From NCBI RefSeq assembly GCF_004364555.1, contig NZ_SOAM01000002.1, forward strand, positions 124,001 through 188,000: a DNA stretch of 64,000 nucleotides, read 5' to 3'. This DNA comes from Amnibacterium kyonggiense (GTDB taxonomy: Bacteria > Actinomycetota > Actinomycetes > Actinomycetales > Microbacteriaceae). The notes under the pieces were generated by a model. The model worked only from the letters and a program-made list of their open reading frames with translations, did no database searches and was not told the DNA's origin. The position numbers and the translations under genes were made by a program. Positions 40,988-49,907 of this stretch are shown here, piece by piece (the stretch's first letter is position 1; every line of letters begins with the position of its first letter).

Positions 40988-43482
40988 AAACCGACGGACG
41001 CGATCCGGATGACGGCGGTCCCGGCCTCGTCCGACTCGGCGAGGTCGACCGTCGCGGCGATCCCGAAGTCGTGGTCGCCTGCGGGGTCGTCGAGGATCTG
41101 CCGCACGCGCCACTCGGCCGCCCGCTCCTCGATGACGAGGAGGGCCGGCCCGCGCGCGTCCGGGCCGGTCCCGAGCGCGTCGTACTCGTCCCAGTACGCG
41201 TCCATCGCGCCAGCCCACGCGTCGGCGTCGAACCCCGCCGCCCCGTCGAGCTCGCCGAGCGCCGCCCAGTCGGAGCGGGCCGCCAGCTGCACCCGGCGGA
41301 ACAGCTCGTTCCGCACCATGACTCGGAAGGCGCGGACGTTCGCCGTGAGCCGCCGCGGGGCGGGCGGCACGATCGCGGCCTCCTGCTCCGCGTGGCGCGT
41401 CGGGTCGATGAGCTCCTCCCACTCGTCCACGAGGGAGGAGTCGACCTGCCGCACGACCTCGCCGAGCCACTCGATGAGGTCCTGCAGCTCCTCGTCCTTC
41501 AGCTCGTCCGGGATCGTCTGGCGGGCGGCGCGGAACGCGTCCGACAGGTAGCGGAGGACGAGGCCCTCCGACCGCGAGAGCTTGTAGAAGGCGCAGTACT
41601 CGCCGAAGGACATGGCGCGCTCGACCATGTCGCGGACGACGGCCTTCGGCGAGAGCGCGAAGTCGCGCACCCACGGCTGCTCCGCCGCGTAGGCCTCGTA
41701 GGCCGCGTCGAGCAGCTCCTTCAGCGGCTGCGGGTGGGTGACCTCCTCGAGCAGCTCCATCCGCTCCTCGTACTCGATCCCCTCGGCCTTCATCGCCGCG
41801 ACCGCCTCGCCGCGCGCCTGGAACCGCTGCTGCGACAGGATCGGGCGCGGGTCGTCGAGCGTCGACTCGAGGATCGACAGCACGTCGAGCGCGAAGGAGG
41901 GCGACTCCGGGTCGAGCAGCTCGAACGCCGCGAGCGCGAACGGCGAGAGCGGCTGGTTCAGCGCGAAGTTCTCCTGCAGGTCGACGGTCAGCCGGACGGC
42001 GACCGCGCCGTCCGGCTGGACCACCTGCTCGACGACGCCGGCCGCCCGCAGGGTGCGGTAGACGCCGAGCGCCCGTCGAGCCAGCTCGAGCTGCCGCCGC
42101 CACGGCTCGTGGTTGTCGAAGACGAGCGCGTGCACGTTCGCGAACACGTCACCGCCGCGGCCGATGACGTTCAGCAGCATCGCGCTCGTCATCGTCATCG
42201 AGGAGGCGAGCGTCTCCGGCTCCGCGGCGATGAGCTTCCGGAAGCTCGCCTCGCCCCACGACACGAACCCGGTCGGCGCCTTCTTCGCGACGAACTTGCG
42301 GCGCTTCTTCGGGTCGTCGCCCATCTTCGCGAGCGCCTTGCGGTTCTCGGACTCGTGCTCGGGCGCCTGCGCGACGACCGTGCCGGACGTGTCGAATCCC
42401 GCCCGGCCGGCGCGTCCCGCGATCTGGTGGAACTCGCGGGCGGTGAGGTGCCGGGTGCGCGAGCCGTCGAACTTCGTGAGCGCCGTCAGCAGCACGGTCC
42501 GGATCGGCACGTTGATGCCGACGCCGAGCGTGTCCGTGCCGCAGATGACGCGGAGGAGGCCCTGCTGCGCGAGCTGCTCCACGAGGCGCCGGTACTTCGG
42601 CAGCATCCCCGCGTGGTGCACGCCGATCCCGAGCCGCAGGAGCCGGGACAGGGTGCGGCCGAAGGAGGTCGTGAACCGGAACCCGCCGATCACCTCGGCG
42701 ATCCGGTCGCGCTGCTCGCGGGTCGCGACCTGCGCCGAGGCGAGCGCCTGCGCCCGTTCGAGCGCCGCGAGCTGCGAGAAGTGCACGACGTAGATCGGCG
42801 CCTGGTCGGAGTGGAGCAGCCGGTCGATGGAGTCGTGGACGGGCTCGAGCTCGTACTCGTAGTGCAGCGGGACCGGCCGTTCGACGCCGGTGACGCGGGC
42901 GGTCGGCCGTCCGGTCCGCCGGGTCAGGTCCGCGGCGAGTGCGGTCACGTCGCCGAGCGTCGCGGACATGAGCACGAACTGCACGTGGGGGAGCGTCAGG
43001 AGCGGCACCTGCCACGCCCAGCCGCGGTCGGGGTCGCCGTAGAAGTGGAACTCGTCCATCACGACCTGGTCGACGGGCGCCTCCGGGCCGTGCCGGAGGG
43101 CGAGGTTCGCGAGGATCTCGGCGGTGCAGCACACGATCGGCGCGTCCGGATTGACCGACGAGTCGCCCGTCACCATGCCGACCCGCTCGGCGCCGAACAC
43201 CTCGACCAGGGCGAAGAACTTCTCGCTGACCAGGGCCTTGATGGGCGCCGTGTAGTAACTCCGCTCGCCCTGCGCGAGCGCGAAGGCGTGCGCGCCGATC
43301 GCGACGAGGGACTTCCCGGTGCCGGTCGGCGTGGAGAGGATCAGGTTCGCCCCGGAGACGATCTCGATCGTCGCCTCCTCCTGCGCCGGGTACAGCGTCA
43401 GGCCGCGGGCCTCCGCCCAGCCGGCGAACGCCAGGTACGCGGCGTCCTCGTCGAGCGCGCCGTCGGGGAGGGGCGCGGGCAT
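40942..43482 (-). CDS. DEAD/DEAH-box helicase with DUF3516 C-terminus
   Basis: The 846-residue SF2 helicase has Walker A TPTGTGKS (51-58), a DEVH-type box MDEFHF, SATLGD, and motif VI QIAGRAGRAG. These are followed by a DUF3516 region that fills the C-terminal half. This Ski2/Mtr4-like family is common in actinobacteria and probably remodels RNA. ATG 43482 is the first start codon before the conserved region; no ribosome site is seen. The last residues are encoded inside an 81-bp repeat. Confidence 0.88.
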   Translation of the reverse strand: MPAPLPDGALDEDAAYLAFAGWAEARGLTLYPAQEEATIEIVSGANLILSTPTGTGKSLVAIGAHAFALAQGERSYYTAPIKALVSEKFFALVEVFGAERVGMVTGDSSVNPDAPIVCCTAEILANLALRHGPEAPVDQVVMDEFHFYGDPDRGWAWQVPLLTLPHVQFVLMSATLGDVTALAADLTRRTGRPTARVTGVERPVPLHYEYELEPVHDSIDRLLHSDQAPIYVVHFSQLAALERAQALASAQVATREQRDRIAEVIGGFRFTTSFGRTLSRLLRLGIGVHHAGMLPKYRRLVEQLAQQGLLRVICGTDTLGVGINVPIRTVLLTALTKFDGSRTRHLTAREFHQIAGRAGRAGFDTSGTVVAQAPEHESENRKALAKMGDDPKKRRKFVAKKAPTGFVSWGEASFRKLIAAEPETLASSMTMTSAMLLNVIGRGGDVFANVHALVFDNHEPWRRQLELARRALGVYRTLRAAGVVEQVVQPDGAVAVRLTVDLQENFALNQPLSPFALAAFELLDPESPSFALDVLSILESTLDDPRPILSQQRFQARGEAVAAMKAEGIEYEERMELLEEVTHPQPLKELLDAAYEAYAAEQPWVRDFALSPKAVVRDMVERAMSFGEYCAFYKLSRSEGLVLRYLSDAFRAARQTIPDELKDEELQDLIEWLGEVVRQVDSSLVDEWEELIDPTRHAEQEAAIVPPAPRRLTANVRAFRVMVRNELFRRVQLAARSDWAALGELDGAAGFDADAWAGAMDAYWDEYDALGTGPDARGPALLVIEERAAEWRVRQILDDPAGDHDFGIAATVDLAESDEAGTAVIRIASVGFADQDVRADTPEPQR

Positions 43483-43562
43483 GAGGTCGAGCAGGGAGGC
43501 GTCTACCCGACCAGTCTCCCAGCCCGGCGCCCGGTCGCAGGCGGACCTGGGACGATCGGCGG

Positions 43563-43763
43563 GTGACGGGGTGGGTCGTGCTCGGCTTCGGGCTCCTGCT
43601 CGTCGGCATCGGCGTCGTCGGGATCGTCGGTGAGCGTCGCGCGGCGGTCCGCGGGCGCAGACCGGCGCGGGAGGACCTGACCGCCTCCGTCGCGCTCCTC
43701 TTCGTGCTCGGCGGGCTCGGCGCGCTGCTCGGGCTCGCGATGCTCCTCGTCTTCCCGCGCTGA
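43563..43763 (+). CDS. Small two-helix membrane protein
   Basis: The 66-residue product has two hydrophobic helices (about 3-23 and 42-63) joined by a basic loop (GERRAAVRGRRPARED). The GTG 43563 start is close to the divergent helicase promoter region. No family recognised. Confidence 0.6.
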   Translation: MTGWVVLGFGLLLVGIGVVGIVGERRAAVRGRRPAREDLTASVALLFVLGGLGALLGLAMLLVFPR

Positions 43764-43849
43764 CGGCCTCCGAGCGCGCGGCGCTCGGCGAGGCGCCGCC
43801 GCCCCCGGTTCCCGACAGCGCGCTCGGGCGACCCGCATAGCGTGCGCGC

Positions 43850-45124
43850 GTGACGCGACTGCCGACCCCCGATCTCGACGACGCGGTGCGCTGGGTCGCG
43901 CGGCACCTCGGCGACCTCGCGCTCGAGGGCTCCGACGGCGTGGCCGCCTCCCGCCGCTTCACGGGCGGCCAGACCGCCGCGGACGACGCGCTCGCCGCGT
44001 TCGACGTGCGGGGCTACGCCGCCCAGCGGAACGAGGTGCTGCCGGAGGAGGACCGCGGCGCGAGCGGCCTCTCGCCGTACATCCGGCACGGCCTGCTGCC
44101 GCTGCCGCGGGTGTGGGACCACGTGGCCGGCGGTCCTGCGCGGGACGTGGGCAAGTTCCGCGACGAGCTGCTCTGGCAGGAGTACGCGCGGCACGTCTAC
44201 GCCCGCGTCGGACGCCGGATCGCGACGCCGCTCCGCCGTGAGCCCGCAGTCGGCCACGGCTGGTCCGGCGACCCGTACCCCGAGGGGATGGCCTGCATGG
44301 CGGCCGTCCGCCACGAGCTCGTGACCGACGGCTGGCTCGTCAACCAGACGCGGCTGTGGGCGGCGTCCCAGTGGACGGTGCGAGCGGGCTGGGACTGGCG
44401 CGAGGGGGAGCGGGCGCTCTACCGGCACCTCGTCGACGGGTCGCCCGCCGCGAACGGGGTCGGCTGGCAGTGGGCCGTCGGGGCCGGGACGGGCAAGCCC
44501 TACGGCTTCAGCCGCTGGCAGGTCGAGAAGCGCGCGCCCGGCCTCTGCGCCTCCTGCCCCCTCAACCGCGCGTGCCCGGTCCAGGACTTCCCGGCCGCGC
44601 AGGCCGGGCCGCAGGTCGACCCGGTACCCGGCCTCGCCGCGGACCAGGACCCGACGGCGACCGCCGGCCCGCTGGTCGCCGAACTCCGCGGCGAGCCGGA
44701 GGCCGTCTGGCTCACCGCCGAGTCGCTCGGCGACGCCGACCCGGCGCTCGCGGCGTCCCCGGATCTGCCGGCGGTCTTCGTGTTCGACGAGCCGCTCCTC
44801 CGCGGCCTCCGGCTGTCGGGCAAGCGGCTCGTGTTCCTCGCGGAAACGCTCGCCGATCTCGCGCAGCGTCGGGAGGTGGAGGTGCACCGCGGCGTCGTCC
44901 CCGAGGTGCTGGCGGGCCGTCCGCTCGCGGCGACCTGGGCGCCGGTGCCGGGCTTCCGCGCGCGTTCTGCGCGGCTCGACATGGCGGCGCTGCACCCGTG
45001 GCCGTGGCTCCGGCGCCCCGCCGGCGGGTCCGCGCGCTCCTTCACCGCCTGGGTCGACCACCACGGCGGCAGCCCGACCCCGCACCGCGGCGGCCGCCCG
45101 ACCGCCGCCCGGCGCCGCCGCTGA
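43850..45124 (+). CDS. Photolyase/cryptochrome-like protein with swapped domain order
   Basis: The 424-residue protein carries the FAD-binding all-helical photolyase domain first (about 35-245): FTGGQTAADDAL, GLSPYIRHGLLPL, FRDELLWQEYARHVY, and WLVNQTRLWAASQWTVRAGWDWREGE. Then C233-x2-C236-x5-C242 follows (CASCPLNRACP), recalling the cluster-binding cysteines of FeS-type bacterial photolyases. A C-terminal alpha/beta segment (about 280-395, VWLTAESLGD ... VFVFDEPLLRGL ... RLVFLAETLADLAQRR) looks like the photolyase N-terminal domain. In classical enzymes that alpha/beta domain comes first. Photorepair or light sensing is possible. GTG 43850 start. Confidence 0.75.
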   Translation: MTRLPTPDLDDAVRWVARHLGDLALEGSDGVAASRRFTGGQTAADDALAAFDVRGYAAQRNEVLPEEDRGASGLSPYIRHGLLPLPRVWDHVAGGPARDVGKFRDELLWQEYARHVYARVGRRIATPLRREPAVGHGWSGDPYPEGMACMAAVRHELVTDGWLVNQTRLWAASQWTVRAGWDWREGERALYRHLVDGSPAANGVGWQWAVGAGTGKPYGFSRWQVEKRAPGLCASCPLNRACPVQDFPAAQAGPQVDPVPGLAADQDPTATAGPLVAELRGEPEAVWLTAESLGDADPALAASPDLPAVFVFDEPLLRGLRLSGKRLVFLAETLADLAQRREVEVHRGVVPEVLAGRPLAATWAPVPGFRARSARLDMAALHPWPWLRRPAGGSARSFTAWVDHHGGSPTPHRGGRPTAARRRR

Positions 45125-45146
45125 CCGGATCCGCCACCTCCACCGA

Positions 45147-45205
45147 ACTTGCTCCGGATTCGTGCCGCTTCGCGCACGTCCAAGCGGCACGAATCCGGAG
45201 CAAGT
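45147..45205. repeat. Palindromic repeat, copy 1 (24-bp arms)
   Basis: The arms 45147-45170 and 45182-45205 are perfect 24-bp complements (starting ACTTGCTCCGGATTCG) around an 11-base loop. It would form a very stable hairpin and lies 22 bp after the photolyase-like stop. Confidence 0.85.
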
Positions 45206-45228
45206 GCAGTAGAGCGGACTCCGCGGCG

Positions 45229-45300
45229 CGTGCCTGCATGGGCGGCGGACGAGTGCACGCGCCGGCGCCTGTGCACTCGTCTGCGAGCCGCGCAGGCACG
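45229..45300. repeat. Nested palindrome between the two repeat copies
   Basis: Outer arms CGTGCCTGC (45229-45237) and GCAGGCACG (45292-45300) enclose inner arms GACGAGTGCAC (45248-45258) and GTGCACTCGTC (45271-45281), with GCGCCGGCGC at the centre. Confidence 0.75.
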
Positions 45301-45378
45301 GTCGGGTGCAGCGCGTCAGCCCATCAGGAGGTCGCGCTGGAGGCCCTGGCTCCATCGACCTGCGCGTCAGGCCGAAGG

Positions 45379-45431
45379 TGCTCCGGATTCGTGCCGCTTC
45401 GCGCACGTCGAAGCGGCACGAATCCGGAGCA
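45379..45431. repeat. Palindromic repeat, copy 2 (21-bp arms)
   Basis: The arms 45379-45399 and 45411-45431 are perfect complements and repeat copy 1 across the whole 53 bp, with one changed loop base. It ends 19 bp from the ppc stop. Confidence 0.85.
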
Positions 45432-45450
45432 ACATCCGGCTGGCGGCGGG

Positions 45451-48117
45451 TCAGCCGGTGTTCTGGAGGCCCGCCGCGACGCCGCTCACGGACAGGAGCA
45501 GGAGGCGCTGCAGCTCTGGGTCCGCCGGCTCCTCCTCCGGGGTCGCGCGGAGCGCCCGGAGCGCCCGGAGCTGCAGGAGGGACAGCGCGTCGACGTACGG
45601 GCTGCGCATCTTCACCGCCCGCTGCAGCACCGGCTTGTTCGCGAGCAGCTGGCCCGCGCCCGTGATGCGAAGCACCTGGTCGCGGGTGCGGTGCATCTCG
45701 TCGAGCACCATCTGCGCGAGGTCGTCTCGGTCACCGAGCGCCAGGTAGTGCCGCGCGATGCGCTCGTCCGCCTTCGCGAGGCCCATCGCGACGTTGTCGA
45801 TCATCGTCCGGAACAGCGGCCAGTCGCGGTAGGCCTCCTGCAGCAGCGCCTGGTCGCCGACGGCCTCGAGCGCGCTGCCGAGTCCGAACCATCCGGTGAG
45901 GTTGATCCGCGCCTGCGTCCACGAGAAGACCCACGGGATCGCGCGGAGGTCCTCGAGCGACTCGACGGACAGGCCGCGCCGCGCTGGCCGTGAGCCGAGC
46001 GCGAGGAGCCCGATCTCCTCCATCGGCGTCACCGTCGCGAACCACGGGGCGAACCCGGGCGCCTTGACGAGGGCGAAGAAGCGCTCCCGGCTCGTCTCGT
46101 CCATCGTCCGCGCGACGTCGGCGAAGCGCGTCGCCGCGTCCTCGTTCCGCCGCTCGATGGAGGGTGCGGAGGCGAGGAGCACCGCCGCGGCGACCTGGTC
46201 GATGTGCCGCATCGCGATGTCCCGGCCGCCGTAGCGGGCGAAGATCACCTCGCCCTGCTCCGTCAGCTTGAAGCGCCCGTCGACCGAGTGCGGCGGCTGG
46301 GCGAGGATCGCGGAGTTCGCGGGGCCGCCGCCGCGCCCGAGCGCGCCGCCGCGACCGTGGAAGAGCGTGAGCTCGATGCCGTTGCCGCGCGCCCACTCGG
46401 CGATCTGCCGCTGCGCCTCGTACAGGGCCAGCGTCGCCGCGACCGGCCCGACGTCCTTCGACGAGTCGGAGTAGCCGAGCATCACCTCGAGCCGGCGGCC
46501 GGTCGCCTCGAGCCGGCTCGCGAACGCGGGGTGCTCGACGATCTCCGCGAGGATGCGCGGCGCCGCCTGCAGGTCCGTGAAGGTCTCGAACAGCGGGATG
46601 ACGTCGAGGACCGGCGGCTCGCCGTTGGGGCCGGCGGCGGCGCGCGCGAGGCGGTGGACGTTCTCGAGGTCCTCCGCCGACTGCGTGAACGACACGATGT
46701 AGCGGCCGGCGGCGCGGCGCCCGTAGCGCTGCTGGATCTGCGCGACCGTGCGGAAGACCTGGAGGACCTCCTCGGCCTGCTCGCTGAGCGGGCCGCCCGC
46801 GTCGAGCTCGGCGAGGACCTTCCGGTGCACCGCCGAGTGCTGCCGCACCTCGAGCTCGGCGAGGTGGAAGCCGAAGGTCTCGACCTGCCAGATGAGCTGC
46901 TGCAGGTGCCCGTACGCCTGGCGCTTCGCGCCGCCGGCGACGAGCGACGCCTGCACGACGCGGAGGTCCGCGAGCAGCTCGTCCGGGTCGCGGTAGGCGA
47001 GGTCGGCGTCGCGGGTCCGCGTGGCCGCGATCCGACGGGAGAGGAGGAGGACGATGCGGCGATGCGGCTCGTTCGGCGAGCGCTTCGCGATCTCCGCCGC
47101 CGCGTCCTCGTCGGCGGACCGGAGGCGCTGCCAGAGCGCGAGGACCGCTTCCGACGGCGGCGTCGTGTCCGCGTCGAGGGTGAGCCCGCGGCCGACGCGG
47201 ACGGCGGTCCGCTCGAGGCCGAGCAGGATGTGCTCGCTCGCGATGGCCGCCGCCTGCTTCGTGACCGACGCCGTGACGAACGGGTTGCCGTCGCGGTCGC
47301 CGCCGACCCAGGTGCCGAGCCGGACGAAGGGGCGCACGAGCGGGGCGCCGTCGCCCTCCCCGTCGCCCTGGAGCGCCTCGTCGATCCGCCGGTAGACGGC
47401 CGGGATGGAGCCGTAGAGCGTCTCGTCGAAGACCGCCATCACCGATCGCACCTCGTCGACCGGGGACGGCTTCTCGGAGCGCAGCGGCGCCGTGCGCCAG
47501 AGGGTGTCGATCTCCTCGAGCATCCCGCGCTCGACGCGGCGCCGCCGGGCCCCGGTTGCCGCGTCGTCGTGGTCGTCCAGCAGTTCGGCGATGCGGCGGA
47601 TGCTCGCCGAGACCGCCCGGCGCCGGGCCTCGGTGGGGTGGGCCGTGAAGACGGGGTGGAACCGCATGGACTGGAGGCGCTCGAGCGCGGTCGCCTCGCC
47701 GAGCTCCGCCGTCAGCTGCGCGAGCGCCGACCCGACGGTCGCGGCCGGGTTGCTCGCCGCCGATCCGTCGCGCTCGCGGAGCACGCGGACGCGCTGGTGC
47801 TCCTCCGCCACGTTGACGAGGTGGAAGTAGGCGGTGAACGCGCGCGCGACCTCGTCGGACCGCGACACGGACAGGCCGTCCGCGATGGCCGCCGCGGCCG
47901 CGAACGCCTGATCGCTCTCGTCCGTGTACGCCTGGATCGTCGCGGCCCGCAGCGCCTCCACGTCCTCGTACAGCCCGGGGGAGCCGCTCTCCCGCAGCAC
48001 CCGGCCGAGCAGCTCGCCCAGCAGGCGCACGTCGGCGCGCATCCGCTCGGGGATCTCCTGCTCGGCGACGAAGCGGCCGACGATGTCGATCGTCTCCGTG
48101 TTCACGCTCTCCGGCAT
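45451..48117 (-). CDS. ppc: Phosphoenolpyruvate carboxylase
   Basis: The 888-residue enzyme makes oxaloacetate from PEP and bicarbonate to refill the TCA cycle. Diagnostic blocks are FTAHPTEARRR (catalytic His about H160), GYSDSSKDVG, FHGRGGALGRGGGP and the invariant C-terminal QNTG. Length and motif order are complete. ATG 48117 is followed by the usual N-terminal region. It converges on the photolyase-like gene across a palindrome-rich gap. Confidence 0.95.
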   Translation of the reverse strand: MPESVNTETIDIVGRFVAEQEIPERMRADVRLLGELLGRVLRESGSPGLYEDVEALRAATIQAYTDESDQAFAAAAAIADGLSVSRSDEVARAFTAYFHLVNVAEEHQRVRVLRERDGSAASNPAATVGSALAQLTAELGEATALERLQSMRFHPVFTAHPTEARRRAVSASIRRIAELLDDHDDAATGARRRRVERGMLEEIDTLWRTAPLRSEKPSPVDEVRSVMAVFDETLYGSIPAVYRRIDEALQGDGEGDGAPLVRPFVRLGTWVGGDRDGNPFVTASVTKQAAAIASEHILLGLERTAVRVGRGLTLDADTTPPSEAVLALWQRLRSADEDAAAEIAKRSPNEPHRRIVLLLSRRIAATRTRDADLAYRDPDELLADLRVVQASLVAGGAKRQAYGHLQQLIWQVETFGFHLAELEVRQHSAVHRKVLAELDAGGPLSEQAEEVLQVFRTVAQIQQRYGRRAAGRYIVSFTQSAEDLENVHRLARAAAGPNGEPPVLDVIPLFETFTDLQAAPRILAEIVEHPAFASRLEATGRRLEVMLGYSDSSKDVGPVAATLALYEAQRQIAEWARGNGIELTLFHGRGGALGRGGGPANSAILAQPPHSVDGRFKLTEQGEVIFARYGGRDIAMRHIDQVAAAVLLASAPSIERRNEDAATRFADVARTMDETSRERFFALVKAPGFAPWFATVTPMEEIGLLALGSRPARRGLSVESLEDLRAIPWVFSWTQARINLTGWFGLGSALEAVGDQALLQEAYRDWPLFRTMIDNVAMGLAKADERIARHYLALGDRDDLAQMVLDEMHRTRDQVLRITGAGQLLANKPVLQRAVKMRSPYVDALSLLQLRALRALRATPEEEPADPELQRLLLLSVSGVAAGLQNTG

Positions 48118-48176
48118 GCCTCAACGCTAGGGGGCGCGTGTTTCAGGTTTCGCACGACGACCGGGCGCGCGGGCCG

Positions 48177-48377
48177 TCAGTCGGCGGACGGGCCCGCCTG
48201 CAACGGCCACGGGAGGGCGGCCGGGTCCGTCTGCGGGCCCGGGTCCGAGCCCGCGTCGCGCTCGATCACGGTCCCGTACTGCTCGATCTGCCCGACGTTC
48301 CGCAGCGCGGACGCGAGCCCGCCGTCCTCCGGTCCCTCGAGACCGACCGACTTGCGCACCGACAGGATGAAGCCCAC
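48177..48377 (-). CDS. Possible small protein upstream of ppc
   Basis: A 66-residue frame from GTG 48377 reads GFILSVRKSVGLEGPEDGG and then an acidic, Gly/Pro-rich tail. The first 40 residues have protein-like composition, but there is no good ribosome site and no family is recognised. It lies between ppc and the YchJ-type gene, on the ppc strand. Confidence 0.35.
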   Translation of the reverse strand: MGFILSVRKSVGLEGPEDGGLASALRNVGQIEQYGTVIERDAGSDPGPQTDPAALPWPLQAGPSAD

Positions 48378-48440
48378 GGCACCAGTCTGCGCCCGGGTCG
48401 CGGGCACCGCGCGCCCCGGTCCACGGGGCAGGATCGAGGC

Positions 48441-48830
48441 GTGATCGCGGACGACGACCGCTGCCCGTGCGGCGGCGGAGCCTACGGCACGTGCTGCGGC
48501 CCCGTGCACGCGGGCGCCGCGGCCCCGACCGCGGAGGCGCTGATGCGGTCCCGCTACTCGGCGTTCGCGCTCGGGCTGGCCGAGCACCTGCGCCGCTCCT
48601 GGTCGCGGACGACCCGGCCCGGGGCGCTCGAGCTCGACGACGGCACGACGTGGCGGCGCCTCCAGATCGTCGACACGGCGCGGGGCGGGGAGGACGACGC
48701 GACGGGCGTCGTCGAGTTCCGCGCCGCGTTCCGCTCGCCCGAGGGCGCCGGGGTGCTGCGCGAGCGGAGCCGCTTCGTCCGCGAGGACGGCCGCTGGGTG
48801 TACCTCGACGGCGAGCTGCTCGACCGCTGA
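48441..48830 (+). CDS. YchJ-family (UPF0225) protein with SEC-C-type zinc motif
   Basis: The 129-residue protein has a zinc knuckle C8-x-C10 ... C18-C19 ... H23 (CPCGGGAYGTCCGPVH), then AxTAEALMRSRYSAFALGLAEHL and a beta-sheet domain ending WVYLDGELLDR. This is the YchJ/UPF0225 layout; function unknown. The start is GTG 48441. Confidence 0.88.
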   Translation: MIADDDRCPCGGGAYGTCCGPVHAGAAAPTAEALMRSRYSAFALGLAEHLRRSWSRTTRPGALELDDGTTWRRLQIVDTARGGEDDATGVVEFRAAFRSPEGAGVLRERSRFVREDGRWVYLDGELLDR

Positions 48831-48837
48831 GGGTCGG

Positions 48838-49458
48838 TCAGCGGCGCCGCGGCCGCTTCTTCGCGGACCGCTCCGGTCGCGGCCGCGAGGGGCGCGGCGG
48901 TCGCTCCGGCGCGGCGGCGGGCGGCTCCGGCGGGGCTCCCCGCGAGCTGTTCGCGGTGCGGCCGCGGACGACGCCGATGAACTCGTCGACGAGAGGACCG
49001 CCCGCGTCCCGCGACCAGACGAGCCCGATGCGGGTCGGTGCGGCGTCCGTGATCGGGCGGGCGACCACGTCCCGCCGTCCCGTCGCCCGGAAGACCGACT
49101 GCGGCATCCGGGCGATGCCGTGGCCGGCCGCGACGATGTCGAGCACCGCCTCGTCCCACCCTGGGTAGAGCTCCTCGGCCGCGAGGTCGGCCTCCGTCAC
49201 CGCCTCGAACAGCTTCACGGGGTGGTCCTTCGCCGCGACGACGACCGGGGTCTCCTCCCAGAGCGGGATGACGTGGAGGCCGTCGCCGTCGATCGGCAGC
49301 CGGGCGAAGACCATGGTCACGCCGCCGGTCAGGGCGGCGGTGACGTCGTCGACGGGCACGACCGCAAGGGGCACGTCGGGCATCCGCTCGCGCCACACCC
49401 GGACCCAGCGGTCGGGCGTCACGCCGGGGACGACGCCGAGGACGAACGGGTCGGGCAC
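48838..49458 (-). CDS. LysR-type effector-binding domain without DNA-binding domain
   Basis: The 206-residue product matches only the LysR substrate-binding fold (periplasmic-binding-protein type). It begins FVLGVVPGVTPDRW and has VIPLWEETPVVVAAKDHPVKL and VLDIVAAGHGIARMPQSVF. No helix-turn-helix precedes it. A basic low-complexity tail (about 170-206, many Arg/Pro/Lys) may bind nucleic acid. It is divergent from a DUF5997 gene 42 bp away, a pairing seen in other actinobacteria. GTG 49458 is the start. Confidence 0.78.
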   Translation of the reverse strand: MPDPFVLGVVPGVTPDRWVRVWRERMPDVPLAVVPVDDVTAALTGGVTMVFARLPIDGDGLHVIPLWEETPVVVAAKDHPVKLFEAVTEADLAAEELYPGWDEAVLDIVAAGHGIARMPQSVFRATGRRDVVARPITDAAPTRIGLVWSRDAGGPLVDEFIGVVRGRTANSSRGAPPEPPAAAPERPPRPSRPRPERSAKKRPRRR

Positions 49459-49500
49459 CGGGCCGAGGGTAGCGTTCCGGTCGTGGCGCAGGAGCAGACG

Positions 49501-49854
49501 ATGAAGCCCGAGACCGCGGCGAAGAAGCTCGGGGTGCTGCTCGAGGCGACCCCGGAGGCGTTCCGCGCGGGTCCGGTGAGCCGCACCGAGCTGCAGGAGC
49601 TGCAGGACGCCCCGCCCGAGTGGCTCGTCGAGCTCCGGCGCACCGGCCCGCACCCGCGGCCGGTCGTGGCAGCGCGCCTCGGGGTCTCGGTCGCCGGGCT
49701 GCGGCGCGCCGACATGACCGAGCCGCTCACCACGGCGGAGATCCAGGCGCTGCTCGCCGAGAAGCCCGAGTGGCTGGTCCGCGAGCGGGCGACCCACGCG
49801 GCCGTCATGGCGGAGAACGCCCGGATCAAGCGCGATCGGGCCGCTCAGGGCTGA
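49501..49854 (+). CDS. DUF5997 family protein
   Basis: The 117-residue product begins MKPETAAKKLGVLLEATPEAFRAG, the DUF5997 signature (given here within one continuous N-terminal stretch of about 24 residues), then PPEWLVELRRTGPHPRPVVAARLGVS. It resembles a small DNA- or RNA-binding helical protein. ATG 49501 with AGGAG is preferred over GTG 49483. It is divergent from the LysR-effector protein. Confidence 0.82.
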   Translation: MKPETAAKKLGVLLEATPEAFRAGPVSRTELQELQDAPPEWLVELRRTGPHPRPVVAARLGVSVAGLRRADMTEPLTTAEIQALLAEKPEWLVRERATHAAVMAENARIKRDRAAQG

Positions 49855-49884
49855 CGGATTCCGTGCATCCGGCAGCAGGTGAGG

Positions 49885-49901
49885 TTAGGCACGCCTAAGC
49901 T
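49885..49901 (+). promoter_or_regulatory. Iron box (DtxR/IdeR type) overlapping a -10 element
   Basis: TTAGGCACGCCTAA (49885-49898) is a palindrome resembling the DtxR/IdeR consensus half-sites. TAAGCT (49896-49901) can serve as -10, placing the transcript start at the GTG of 49908. Binding of the iron-loaded repressor would cover the -10. Confidence 0.7.
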
Positions 49902-49907
49902 GGTGGC

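Larger units (their letters stand above)
45125..45450. other. Gene-free gap built of palindromes between convergent genes
   Basis: This 326-bp gap separates the stops of the photolyase-like gene and ppc. It holds two copies of one 53-bp palindrome (45147-45205 and 45379-45431) with another, nested palindrome between them. I see no gene in it. Confidence 0.7.

Noticed and set aside
39481-43566. A 1361-codon open frame on the plus strand over the fucosidase and helicase genes
   Set aside because: It runs in a shifted frame in the fucosidase and antisense to the helicase; composition is that of a shadow frame.
45147-45431. CRISPR-like array
   Set aside because: The repeats are palindromes with unequal spacing and only two copies, without cas genes; not CRISPR.
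46204-48444. Long plus-strand open frame opposite ppc
   Set aside because: Antisense to a fully conserved PEP carboxylase; no protein-like pattern.
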